From the NCBI GenBank assembly GCA_948629335.1, contig CAPHZB010000026.1:6929-19222 (forward strand): DNA of 12,294 bases. The letters are read 5' to 3'. The notes under the pieces are model-generated. The model was not told where the DNA came from, did not search any database, and saw only the letters and a program-made list of their open reading frames with translations. Within the stretch, counting starts at the first letter, position 1. Every line of letters begins with the position of its first letter. The stretch is from an uncultured Bacilli bacterium (GTDB lineage Bacteria > Bacillota_I > Bacilli_A > RF39 > UBA660). A program made the translations under genes and the position numbers. This document shows positions 1 to 6,766 of this stretch, in pieces.

Positions 1-137
1 AAATTCCTTCTGTACCATAAATTCCTTCTGTACCATAAATTCCTTCTGTACCATAAATTCCTTCTGTACCATAGGTTTCTTCTATATCATAAGTTTCTTC
101 TGTACCATAAGTTCCCTCTGTACCATAAGTTCCTTGA
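1..137 (-). repeat. 18-bp in-frame tandem repeat array
   Basis: On the plus strand the unit aaattccttctgtaccat occurs four times without a single difference (1-18, 19-36, 37-54, 55-72). Three diverged copies follow at 73-90, 91-108 and 109-126, and a broken copy starts at 127. The unit is 18 bases, so each copy adds exactly six residues (Y-G-T-E-G-I on the minus strand) without shifting the frame. Identity is highest at the window edge, which suggests recent expansion and that the array continues outside the window. Confidence 0.93.
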
Positions 138-502
138 TCTTCATCCATAAGAGAATCCTCTTGAATAAATAAATCAGATGTGTCATCAAGATTTCCTACT
201 ATTTTCTCATGAATAAATTGAAGTTTCTTCTCCGATTCATTAGCTACTCTAATTCTTTCGTAATGTTGTTTTAATCTTTCTAATGCATCTTCACTTGTTT
301 TATAAAATAAGTGAAATTCTTCTTTTGTTTCTAAAGAGAAATCCTTTCCATTTTCAAGATTTTTTATCCTTTGAACAGCATTTTCAATCAATGCGCCATG
401 ATTGATTATTTTCTCAATATTGTCTGTTTGAAGTGCTTCAATTGCCAACTTTTCTACATTTTTACGAACTTTTTCTATTGATTTATCTAAAGCTTGTTTC
501 AT
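1..502 (-). CDS. Partial uncharacterised protein with C-terminal hexapeptide repeats (3' end off the window)
   Basis: The reading frame opens at the ATG at 500-502 and stays open to the window edge, giving 167 visible residues and no stop. The start is well supported: an AAGGAGGGGG ribosome site lies 8 bases upstream and a sigma-A-like promoter lies before that. Residues 1 to about 105 are charged and look alpha-helical, with no signal peptide or membrane segment. An acidic linker follows at about 106-125. From residue 126 the protein becomes tandem six-residue units (YGTEGT, YGTEET, YDIEET, then YGTEGI four times). Cytoplasmic location is inferred only from the absence of an export signal. 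I do not recognise the family. The gene follows tkt on the same strand but has its own promoter, so it is probably a separate unit. The missing 3' part could contain more repeats or another domain. Confidence 0.85.
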   Translation of the reverse strand, partial: MKQALDKSIEKVRKNVEKLAIEALQTDNIEKIINHGALIENAVQRIKNLENGKDFSLETKEEFHLFYKTSEDALERLKQHYERIRVANESEKKLQFIHEKIVGNLDDTSDLFIQEDSLMDEDQGTYGTEGTYGTEETYDIEETYGTEGIYGTEGIYGTEGIYGTEGI

Positions 503-535
503 ACTATATTCCCCCTCCTTTGAAATACGTGTCAT

Positions 536-564
536 ATCTTAACATATTTTTTTTAGATAGTCAA
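536..564 (-). promoter_or_regulatory. Sigma-A-type promoter of the repeat-protein gene
   Basis: On the minus strand a TTGACT -35 box (559-564) and a TAAGAT -10 box (536-541) are separated by exactly 17 bases. Each box differs from consensus at one position. The promoter lies about 35 bases upstream of the ATG at 502 and just before its ribosome site (511-520). Confidence 0.8.
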
Positions 565-621
565 GTACAATCTGACTCTTTCACCTTTATTTTCAAAACA
601 AAATTCCATTTATTTCCTCTT

Positions 622-2595
622 TCAATTTTTCTTTTCTAGTTCACTTATAATACGCTTCTTTAATGACTCAAAATCAAACTTTGTTGCCCTTAAAACTTCT
701 TCTTTTGTACCACTTACACCAAATGCATCAATTCCTAGAACATGATTTCTATCTGTTGCATAACGGTCCCAACCAAAGGTAGAAGAGGCCTCTAGCGTAA
801 AAATAGGATTATTGGTTCCCAAAACTTCATTTTGATACTCTATTTCTTGTTTGTCAAATAAATTGGTAGATGGCATACTTACTACTCGAATACCCAACTT
901 TTTCTCTTTGTATAAGAGATTAGCTAATGTAAGTGCTAGAGAAACTTCGGTTCCTGTTGCAACAATTGTTGCATCTAAACGTTCTATTTCCTTTTTTAAA
1001 ATATAGCCTCCTCTTTCTACCATTCGTTTATTACTTGTTGTTAAAAGAGGAACTTCAGTTCTTGATAAGATTAAAACAGAAGTGTGTATATTGTCATTTA
1101 ACATTGTATTCCAAGCACCTACTAATTCATTCGCATCACATGGTCTATAAGTAATGACATTCGGCATACTTCGAAAAGAAGCAAGTTGTTCAATGGGTTG
1201 ATGCGTTGGCCCATCCTGTCCTACTAGAATAGAATCATGTGAGAAAATATAAATCACAGGAAGATGCATAAGCGCCGACATTCTAACAGCTGGTTTTAAG
1301 TAATCTGAAAAACAGAAAAATGTAGATGCAAAGGTACGAAAATGCATTAAAGCTAGCCCATTAGAAATTGCCCCCATTGCATGTTCTCGAATCCCATAGT
1401 GGATATTTCTGCCTAAAAAATTTCCATATGTGACATCGCCACCATTTTTTAAATAAGCATTCGTAGTACTTGCAACATCAGCAGCTCCTCCAATTAAGTA
1501 AGGAATATAAGAAGAAATCACTTCCATAATTTTTTTATTTGTATTTCTCGTTGCTTCATTCAAGTTTTCTTCAAAATGAAAATCATAATCTAAGAAATTA
1601 CAACGAATCATTGGATTAAAAAGAAAAGCAATTCGTTTTAAAGTATCCTCATCACTCGCACATTTTTTATAGGATATAGCCCATTTTGTATAAGCTTCAT
1701 TCGTTCTTTCTGCAAGACTCTTTCGAAATACATCACGTAGGCTCTCATCAACATAAAATTCTTTAGCTGGAATTCCTAAATTATACTTTAATTGTTTTAT
1801 ATCATCATCAGTTAGTGGCTTTCCATGAACTGCATTTGACCCTTCTAAATAAGAACCTTTCCCAATTACCGTTTTGATTTCAATTAAAGTTGGCTTTTTG
1901 TTTAATTTGGCTCTAGAAATTGCTTTATCAATGTGTCCAACATTCGTGCCATCTTTTACCAGTTCATAGTCCCAGCCCATACTTTTAGCGCGTAATTCTA
2001 TCGATTCATTAAAAACTCCATCCGTTACACCATCTAAACTTACACCATTAGAATCATATAACACAATTAAATTATCTAAATGATGACTTCCAGCAAAAGA
2101 CATAGCTTCGTAACTAATTCCTTCCATTAAATCCCCATCGCCACATAAAACATACACCTTATGGTCAATTAAAGAATACTCCTTCGTATTTACTCTTGCC
2201 TTTAACATTTTCTCCCCTAAGGCAAGTCCAACTGCTGTTGCAATTCCCTGTCCTAAAGGTCCAGTAGAGACATCAACCCCAGGAGTAATAAATACCTCTG
2301 GGTGTCCTGGTGTTTTTGATTGGTAGTGGCGAAACTGCTTCAAATCCTCTAACTGAATATCAAATCCTGCCATATATAAAGTCGCATACAAAAGAGCAGA
2401 ACCATGACCAGCAGACATAACGAAACGGTCCCGATTTACCCAATTTGTATCACTCGTACTTACATGAATATGTTTTGCATAAAGTGTATATAAAATGGGC
2501 GCTGCTCCTAATGCAATTCCGGGATGCCCACTTCCTGCTGTATGAATCATATCAATAGCTAACATCTTTATATTATTAATTATCTTTTCGTCCAT
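622..2595 (-). CDS. tkt: Transketolase
   Basis: Transketolase moves two-carbon ketol units between sugar phosphates in the non-oxidative pentose phosphate pathway, using thiamine diphosphate and a divalent metal in the cytoplasm. The 657-residue length is normal for the family. The N-terminal domain carries GSGHPG (21-26), GHGSALLY (63-70), PGHPE (96-100), the cofactor motif starting GDGDLMEG (152-159) and ending at N183, and HGKP (258-261). The middle domain has ATR (348-350), GGAAD (369-373), GIREHAMG (401-408) with the cofactor-activating Glu404, and GQDGPTHQP (459-467). The catalytic histidines expected from the yeast enzyme (24, 64, 98, 258, 465) are all present. AGGAG lies 7 bases before the ATG. 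No strong terminator is visible between tkt and the next gene. It is divergent from lexA, and no other pentose-phosphate gene is adjacent. Confidence 0.96.
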   Translation of the reverse strand: MDEKIINNIKMLAIDMIHTAGSGHPGIALGAAPILYTLYAKHIHVSTSDTNWVNRDRFVMSAGHGSALLYATLYMAGFDIQLEDLKQFRHYQSKTPGHPEVFITPGVDVSTGPLGQGIATAVGLALGEKMLKARVNTKEYSLIDHKVYVLCGDGDLMEGISYEAMSFAGSHHLDNLIVLYDSNGVSLDGVTDGVFNESIELRAKSMGWDYELVKDGTNVGHIDKAISRAKLNKKPTLIEIKTVIGKGSYLEGSNAVHGKPLTDDDIKQLKYNLGIPAKEFYVDESLRDVFRKSLAERTNEAYTKWAISYKKCASDEDTLKRIAFLFNPMIRCNFLDYDFHFEENLNEATRNTNKKIMEVISSYIPYLIGGAADVASTTNAYLKNGGDVTYGNFLGRNIHYGIREHAMGAISNGLALMHFRTFASTFFCFSDYLKPAVRMSALMHLPVIYIFSHDSILVGQDGPTHQPIEQLASFRSMPNVITYRPCDANELVGAWNTMLNDNIHTSVLILSRTEVPLLTTSNKRMVERGGYILKKEIERLDATIVATGTEVSLALTLANLLYKEKKLGIRVVSMPSTNLFDKQEIEYQNEVLGTNNPIFTLEASSTFGWDRYATDRNHVLGIDAFGVSGTKEEVLRATKFDFESLKKRIISELEKKN

Positions 2596-2619
2596 ATATT
2601 CTCCTATCTATCTTCCAAC

Positions 2620-2625
2620 AGTATA
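2620..2625 (-). promoter_or_regulatory. Possible -10 box for tkt
   Basis: On the minus strand TATACT matches a good -10 element about 25 bases before the tkt ATG. No recognisable -35 lies at the right distance; that region is a run of ten T. A second candidate -10 (TATAAA, 2692-2697) lies further upstream, next to the lexA operator. The true start site is undecided. Confidence 0.35.
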
Positions 2626-2699
2626 CACTAAACAGAAGAAAAAAAAAAGTCTCTCCTAGAAACCTATTTCCACTTTTCGCACTTTCCAATTTTTATAAA

Positions 2700-2713
2700 T
2701 GAACAAATGTTTG
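2700..2713. promoter_or_regulatory. LexA operator (SOS box)
   Basis: TGAACAAATGTTTG matches the Gram-positive LexA/DinR operator pattern CGAAC-N4-GTTCG at 8 of its 10 fixed positions. Its right end overlaps the lexA -35 box by three bases. A bound repressor would therefore block RNA polymerase, which is the usual LexA autoregulation. The site is seen in the sequence; binding is inferred. Confidence 0.75.
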
Positions 2714-2740
2714 ACAAAAAAGAAAGGAATGTGCTAAAAT
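2711..2740 (+). promoter_or_regulatory. lexA promoter (TTGACA, extended -10)
   Basis: A perfect TTGACA -35 (2711-2716) is followed 18 bases later by TAAAAT (2735-2740). The -10 is preceded by TG one base away (TGCTAAAAT), making it an extended -10. The upstream ATG at 2739 falls inside this -10 box, so it cannot be the translation start. Confidence 0.82.
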
Positions 2741-2756
2741 GGGAATAAGAGAAATC

Positions 2757-2763
2757 AAGGAGG
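2757..2763 (+). promoter_or_regulatory. Ribosome binding site that fixes the lexA start
   Basis: AAGGAGG lies 5 bases before the ATG at 2769. It selects that codon over the in-frame ATG at 2739, which has no ribosome site and lies within the promoter. Confidence 0.85.
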
Positions 2764-2768
2764 TCTTT

Positions 2769-3389
2769 ATGGAAACACTTACAAAAAAACAAAATGAAAT
2801 TTTAGATTTCATGAAAATGTATATTGCTGAACATGGTTTCCCACCAACCATTAGGGAAATCGGTTCTGCTCTTGGAACGAATTCCCCTGCAACCATTCAT
2901 GCTCATTTAAATAATCTAGAGAAAAAAGGAGCAATCAAAAAGGATGACTACAAAAATAGAGCAATTGAACTACTTGTTGAAAATGAATACTTAACCCCTA
3001 CCAATACACTTACTACGCAAATTCCTTTACTAGGAAAAATAACAGCTGGAAGTCCTATTGAAGCGATTGAACAACCCGATGAATTTTTTGCTATTCCCTC
3101 TTATTTAATTCCAAAAAACAAAGAGGTCTTTAGTTTAAAAGTAAGTGGTACAAGTATGATTAATGCTGGAATTTTAGATGGAGACATTGTAATTGTAGAA
3201 CGTGCAAATATTGCAAAAAATGGACAAATCGTTGTCGCTATGACAGAAGAAAATGAAGTAACTTTAAAAACATTTTATAAGGAAGATGGATACTTTCGCT
3301 TACAACCTGAAAACGATACTATGGATCCTATTATTCTAAAAGATGTCACTATTTTAGGAATTGCAATTGGTTTATATAGAAAAATCTAA
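2769..3389 (+). CDS. lexA: LexA SOS-response repressor/self-cleaving protease
   Basis: LexA represses DNA-damage genes and cleaves itself when RecA filaments form on single-stranded DNA. From the ATG at 2769 the protein has 206 residues, close to Bacillus subtilis LexA. The N-terminal winged helix (about 1-70) includes GFPPTIREIGSALG (23-36) and the recognition helix ATIHAHLNNLEKKG (41-54). The Ala93-Gly94 cleavage bond sits in KITAGSP. The C-terminal peptidase domain holds the catalytic Ser129 (SGTSM) followed by GILDGD, and Lys167 in EVTLKTF. All functional residues are present. An operator overlaps the promoter, indicating autoregulation. The gene is monocistronic, divergent from tkt and convergent with the long minus-strand operon, and ends inside a terminator hairpin. 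Confidence 0.97.
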   Translation: METLTKKQNEILDFMKMYIAEHGFPPTIREIGSALGTNSPATIHAHLNNLEKKGAIKKDDYKNRAIELLVENEYLTPTNTLTTQIPLLGKITAGSPIEAIEQPDEFFAIPSYLIPKNKEVFSLKVSGTSMINAGILDGDIVIVERANIAKNGQIVVAMTEENEVTLKTFYKEDGYFRLQPENDTMDPIILKDVTILGIAIGLYRKI

Positions 3390-3408
3390 CCTATACGTTA
3401 GATTTTTT
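3380..3408. terminator. Bidirectional rho-independent terminator between lexA and the Tad/murC operon
   Basis: A perfect 11-bp stem (AAAAATCTAAC at 3380-3390 with GTTAGATTTTT at 3397-3407) encloses a 6-base loop. It has a T-run on its right side and, read on the minus strand, a T-run on the other side. It therefore serves lexA (plus) and the last operon gene (minus). The lexA TAA (3387-3389) lies inside the stem. The minus-strand TAA (3407-3409) overlaps its edge. Confidence 0.85.
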
Positions 3409-3853
3409 ATTCAATAAAGCTACCTTTCTTTTTTGTTAAAATAATTGTAATTGTGTCTGTTGTATAAGAAATCTCTACTAAAATGATTTTTTTAGAATCC
3501 ACATGTGATTTTTTCCCTAAATAAATAGTTGTATTTTGAGAATCCTTTAAATCATACTCTTGCAAAACTTCAAACTGTTCCATTTGAATTAAATAATTTG
3601 TATAAATAGTTAAAGAATGAATCACATTTTCTTGTTTTTTATAGACATACTTTTTAGAATAAATACCATTTTTCGAACCTTTTTCATAAATAGAAACCCA
3701 TTTCGTTTCCTTTAGAACCTTCTTTAAAGATGGAACATAATCCCCTTTTAACGAATACGTATCTGTATAAGTGGGTGCCACATACTTATAAATAAACCCA
3801 CCCAAACAAAGAAGACAAACAAGAGTTAAAACGATGACACCTGTTTTTTTCAT
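3407..3853 (-). CDS. Small membrane-anchored protein of unknown function
   Basis: This 148-residue protein has a short Lys-Lys start and one hydrophobic segment (about 5-24), followed by about 120 polar, lysine- and threonine-rich residues. It looks like a signal-anchored protein with an outside domain. The segment could also be a signal peptide, but no lipobox is seen, because the cysteines at 13 and 16 lack the lipobox context. I do not recognise the family. The ATG directly follows the TAA of the upstream gene with no gap and has no clear ribosome site, so it is probably translated by coupling. It is the last gene of the operon and ends at the shared terminator. Its pairing with the zinc-ribbon membrane protein suggests a joint role at the cell surface. 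That is inference only. Confidence 0.85.
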   Translation of the reverse strand: MKKTGVIVLTLVCLLCLGGFIYKYVAPTYTDTYSLKGDYVPSLKKVLKETKWVSIYEKGSKNGIYSKKYVYKKQENVIHSLTIYTNYLIQMEQFEVLQEYDLKDSQNTTIYLGKKSHVDSKKIILVEISYTTDTITIILTKKKGSFIE

Positions 3854-4717
3854 TTACTTTAATGCATTCGTGAAATCAAAATCCACTTGTCCCTTTCCTG
3901 AAGTTGTTTGCTTTTCATACTTCACATTCGTTGTAATTTTAGCAAGTGTTTCTAATACATCATATCCATATTCATTATCTTGTCTTTCAATTACAATACC
4001 AAAACAATTTGGTGATTCTCCTGCTTTTGTAACAGCAAGCAAATACTTTTTTCTTCCTTTTGTTGCTTTAAGAAGTAAGAATGAAGAGTCCCCATAAACT
4101 TGTTCTTCTACTTCTGAAACTGTATAACCAGTCGATTGAAAATAAGATTTTAAAGCTGCCTTTTGTCCTCTAGCACTTGCATAAGTCGTTGGTATTACTT
4201 GTAAAGAACTAGACCATGTATTATCACTTGGCGCTATATGAAACAAATGGGAAGAGGAATCTTTGCTATAAGTCAAATCTCCGCTTAAAGTATACATATA
4301 TTCACCAAATTCAATTTGATATGTAGATATGACCTCTTCTTTTGGATCTATCTTTTTATCCTGAATATATGTTTTTATAACCATATAAATACCAAAGACA
4401 ACAAAAACCAAAAGAATCATTCCAAACAGAATGGGAACCAGAAATTTTAAACTAGTCACAGCTTTTTTTCCTTCTCCATAATTTTTGTATTGATTACTTG
4501 CTAAATCTTCTTGTACATTTTCCGTTTGAATAGGTGCACTTTCTTGATAAGGCATACTAGGTATAGTACCCTTTGTATCATAAGTAGGTTCTACCGTTGT
4601 TGGTACAATTGGACTTGGAGAAACAGGTGTTCCACTCATAAGTGCAACAGGCATACGGCAAGTTGAACACATAATCTCCCCCTCTTTAATGGGACTTCCA
4701 CAATTTGGACAATTCAT
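3854..4717 (-). CDS. Zinc-ribbon membrane protein with extracytoplasmic domain, function unknown
   Basis: This 287-residue protein begins with a compact zinc ribbon: Cys3, Cys6, Cys17 and Cys20 in a CxxC-(10)-CxxC arrangement. A Pro/Thr/Ser-rich linker follows (about 22-88), then one membrane segment (about 92-114), then about 170 residues that should lie outside the cell (about 118-287). Many Gram-positive membrane proteins share this zinc-ribbon/linker/TM design, but I do not recognise the C-terminal domain. A GAGGAGG-like site lies just upstream of the ATG, 13 bases after the murC stop. It is therefore within the operon and directly before a second membrane-anchored protein. It could sense or scaffold envelope assembly. 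I cannot tell whether it belongs to the Tad machine or to wall synthesis. Confidence 0.88.
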   Translation of the reverse strand: MNCPNCGSPIKEGEIMCSTCRMPVALMSGTPVSPSPIVPTTVEPTYDTKGTIPSMPYQESAPIQTENVQEDLASNQYKNYGEGKKAVTSLKFLVPILFGMILLVFVVFGIYMVIKTYIQDKKIDPKEEVISTYQIEFGEYMYTLSGDLTYSKDSSSHLFHIAPSDNTWSSSLQVIPTTYASARGQKAALKSYFQSTGYTVSEVEEQVYGDSSFLLLKATKGRKKYLLAVTKAGESPNCFGIVIERQDNEYGYDVLETLAKITTNVKYEKQTTSGKGQVDFDFTNALK

Positions 4718-4730
4718 AAATACCTCCTCA

Positions 4731-6029
4731 TTATTTTAAATATTCTATTAATTCGTTTTCTAGCTTTGATAAATCATTTGGACTCATAAATACAAATACA
4801 GCATCTTTCTTTTCACTTAAAACTTTTGCTTCTTCCATGGTAATCATATGTCCATTCGTTAATCCTTGCACAAGCATTTCACTTTTTATGTCAGGGTAAT
4901 CTTCCTGTTTTTCACGAGCAGGATGAATTTCTAAAAAATAAGCTTCATCCACTTTTGTAAATACTCGAATAAAATCAGAAGCGAATTCTTTTGTTCTTGA
5001 AAATGTATGTGGTTGAAAAATAGAAATAATTTTCTTTCCTTCATATTTTTGTTTAATCGCATGAATGGTTGCATTTACCTCATTTGGATGATGAGCATAA
5101 TCATCAATCACGATGGAGTTTCCGACTACTGTTTCTGTAAATCTTCGCTTTGCTCCTTTAAATGACTTAAATATTTTCTGTACTTCTTTTGCTTCTAATC
5201 TTTCATAATAACAAACAGCAATACTTGCTAATGCATCAAGTAATTGGTGCTTCCCATAAATCGGTAAATCAAAGAAACCATAATAATTTCCTTCCACTTC
5301 TACTTCAAAACTAATTCCTGTACTTTTGTATTCGACATTAAGTGCCCTAATATCATTATCTTCCCCTAACCCATAGAAGAAAATGGGTTTTGTCACATCT
5401 AGGGCGTGCGTATAAGAATCATCTCCACAAGCCAAAATTAATTTTTCAGCTTTATTCGCATATTCTCTATATGCATCAATCACATCATCCATATTTTTAA
5501 AATAATCAACATGATCTAAATCAATATTTGTAATAATAGCATAATAAGGATTGTACGATAAAAAGTGTCTTCTATATTCACATGATTCTAAAACAAAATA
5601 AGTATTTTCTAAAGATGCATCTCCTGTTCCATCCCCAATTAAGTAATTTGCGCCAACCATATTCTTTAAAATATGTGCAATCATAGAAGTCGTCGTTGTC
5701 TTTCCATGACACCCTGCAACACAAATGGTTTTAAAACGTTCTGTTAATTTTCCTACCATTTCATGATAAGAATAGATTTTTAAGTTTAGTTTTTCCGCTA
5801 TGACTACTTCTGGATGATCCTCTTTAATCGATTCTCCTTGAATAATCTTCATTCCTTCTTCAATATTCTCTTTTCTATAAGGGAAAATGGGAATGTTTTT
5901 CTCACGTAAACCTTCTTCTGTAAAGAAGTGTTCTTCTACATCACTTCCTTGTACTTCATAACCAAGTTCTTTCATAATCTGCGCTAAAGCACTCATGCCA
6001 GACCCCTTAATTCCGATAAAATGATACAT
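4731..6029 (-). CDS. murC: UDP-N-acetylmuramate--L-alanine ligase
   Basis: MurC attaches L-alanine to UDP-N-acetylmuramate using ATP, the first amino-acid step of the peptidoglycan stem peptide, in the cytoplasm. From the ATG at 6029 it has 432 residues, the same length as the Bacillus enzyme. Domain 1 starts FIGIKGSGMSALA (4-16). The ATP loop is GCHGKTTTT (106-114). The central domain has ESCEYRRHF (148-156) and TNIDLDHVDYF (167-177). The C-terminal domain has DDYAHHPNE (309-317) and FQPHTFSRT (338-346). An AGGAGG site 7 bases before this ATG overrules a longer in-frame reading from 6059. The usual near-C-terminal MGAGD is MSPND here (415-419), which is odd. The gene starts 10 bases after the tadC-like stop, so it is co-transcribed with the Tad genes. 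Confidence 0.96.
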   Translation of the reverse strand: MYHFIGIKGSGMSALAQIMKELGYEVQGSDVEEHFFTEEGLREKNIPIFPYRKENIEEGMKIIQGESIKEDHPEVVIAEKLNLKIYSYHEMVGKLTERFKTICVAGCHGKTTTTSMIAHILKNMVGANYLIGDGTGDASLENTYFVLESCEYRRHFLSYNPYYAIITNIDLDHVDYFKNMDDVIDAYREYANKAEKLILACGDDSYTHALDVTKPIFFYGLGEDNDIRALNVEYKSTGISFEVEVEGNYYGFFDLPIYGKHQLLDALASIAVCYYERLEAKEVQKIFKSFKGAKRRFTETVVGNSIVIDDYAHHPNEVNATIHAIKQKYEGKKIISIFQPHTFSRTKEFASDFIRVFTKVDEAYFLEIHPAREKQEDYPDIKSEMLVQGLTNGHMITMEEAKVLSEKKDAVFVFMSPNDLSKLENELIEYLK

Positions 6030-6035
6030 GATAAA

Positions 6036-6041
6036 CCTCCT
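6036..6041 (-). promoter_or_regulatory. Ribosome binding site that fixes the murC start
   Basis: AGGAGG on the minus strand overlaps the TAG stop of the tadC-like gene (6040-6042). It lies 6-7 bases before the murC ATG at 6029. This favours tight translational coupling and excludes the upstream start at 6059. Confidence 0.8.
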
Positions 6042-6762
6042 ATAAATAACCAATAACAACTGGTCCTAATACCAAAATCAAAATAAGTGGAACAATAAAT
6101 AGTACGGAAATAATACTTATTTTGTTTGGAATTTTGTTAATTTGTCCTTTGATTTCTAAAATCTGCTTATCTCTTAAGAAATCAATTTGATTATACATCG
6201 TATCTAGTATACTACTTCCAAAGACATTTGTCTGCGTAATATTTAAAATAATATTATTAATTGTTTCAGATGGAATTCTTTTTTTCATATCTTCTAAAGC
6301 TTCAATCAATGACTTACCAAACTTTACTTCAAAAAGCGTCTTCTTAAATTCTTTGGAAATCTCTGAATCTACATTAAACACAGCTACTTCTAAAGCATGT
6401 TCTAGATTTCTTCCTGATTCTAGTGTAAGTGTTAAAATCTCAAAGAAATTTAGTGCTTCATGATCTAATTTTAAAATACGTTTTCGAATTGGTAATTCAA
6501 TGGTACATATATAAAATGCATAAAAGTATAAAATGGTTACAACAGGAGCTAAGATATAACTCATGCTTCCCCCTTTATATAAAGTAAAAAGAAAGACAAG
6601 AATTGATGTGATAAATCGTGTATTTAGATATACAATTGCATTTTTATAAAAAAAAGGTAATTTCTTTTGATTTTTAAAAGGAAGTCCTAACATTTTTAAT
6701 TTTTCTTCCATTTTTTCAATATCTTTCTTCCGGTAAATATTTGTTATTTTCTCTTCTTGCAT
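6040..6762 (-). CDS. TadC-like type II secretion F-family platform protein
   Basis: TadC-family proteins form, with TadB, the inner-membrane platform on which the TadA ATPase acts during pilus or pseudopilus assembly. This 240-residue protein has a charged N-terminus (1-40), two membrane segments (about 42-62 and 69-90), and a soluble T2SSF helical domain (about 100-212) with the family-like phrases FFEILTLTLESGRNLEHALE and VKFGKSLIEALEDM. A final hydrophobic segment spans about 215-239. The length is slightly short but acceptable for TadC. Four bases separate its ATG from the tadB-like stop, with a weak AAGGA site, so coupling is likely. Its stop overlaps the murC ribosome site. Assignment as TadC rather than TadB rests on gene order and is moderately sure; T2SSF membership is clearer. 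Confidence 0.88.
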   Translation of the reverse strand: MQEEKITNIYRKKDIEKMEEKLKMLGLPFKNQKKLPFFYKNAIVYLNTRFITSILVFLFTLYKGGSMSYILAPVVTILYFYAFYICTIELPIRKRILKLDHEALNFFEILTLTLESGRNLEHALEVAVFNVDSEISKEFKKTLFEVKFGKSLIEALEDMKKRIPSETINNIILNITQTNVFGSSILDTMYNQIDFLRDKQILEIKGQINKIPNKISIISVLFIVPLILILVLGPVVIGYL

Positions 6763-6766
6763 AAAC

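Noticed and set aside
1..137. CRISPR-like or intergenic repeat array
   Set aside because: The 18-bp units are directly adjacent with no spacers, and they translate in frame as part of a well-supported gene on the minus strand.
433..639. Plus-strand 68-codon frame
   Set aside because: It overlaps the start and promoter of the minus-strand repeat-protein gene. Its hydrophobic, Phe/Leu-rich translation is typical of AT-rich antisense sequence.
622..2595. DXS or another thiamine-dependent enzyme instead of transketolase
   Set aside because: The full-length pattern of catalytic histidines and the HGKP and DGPTHQP motifs fit transketolase, and the length of 657 residues agrees.
2671..2685. Two AAAGTG-like copies on the minus strand, resembling MraZ boxes
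   Set aside because: There are only two copies and they are 9 bases apart. The MraZ pattern I know needs several at 10-base spacing, and the adjacent gene is tkt, not a division cluster.
6030..6059. Longer N-terminus for murC
   Set aside because: The extra ten residues precede the conserved MurC start, and the AGGAGG site clearly serves the ATG at 6029.
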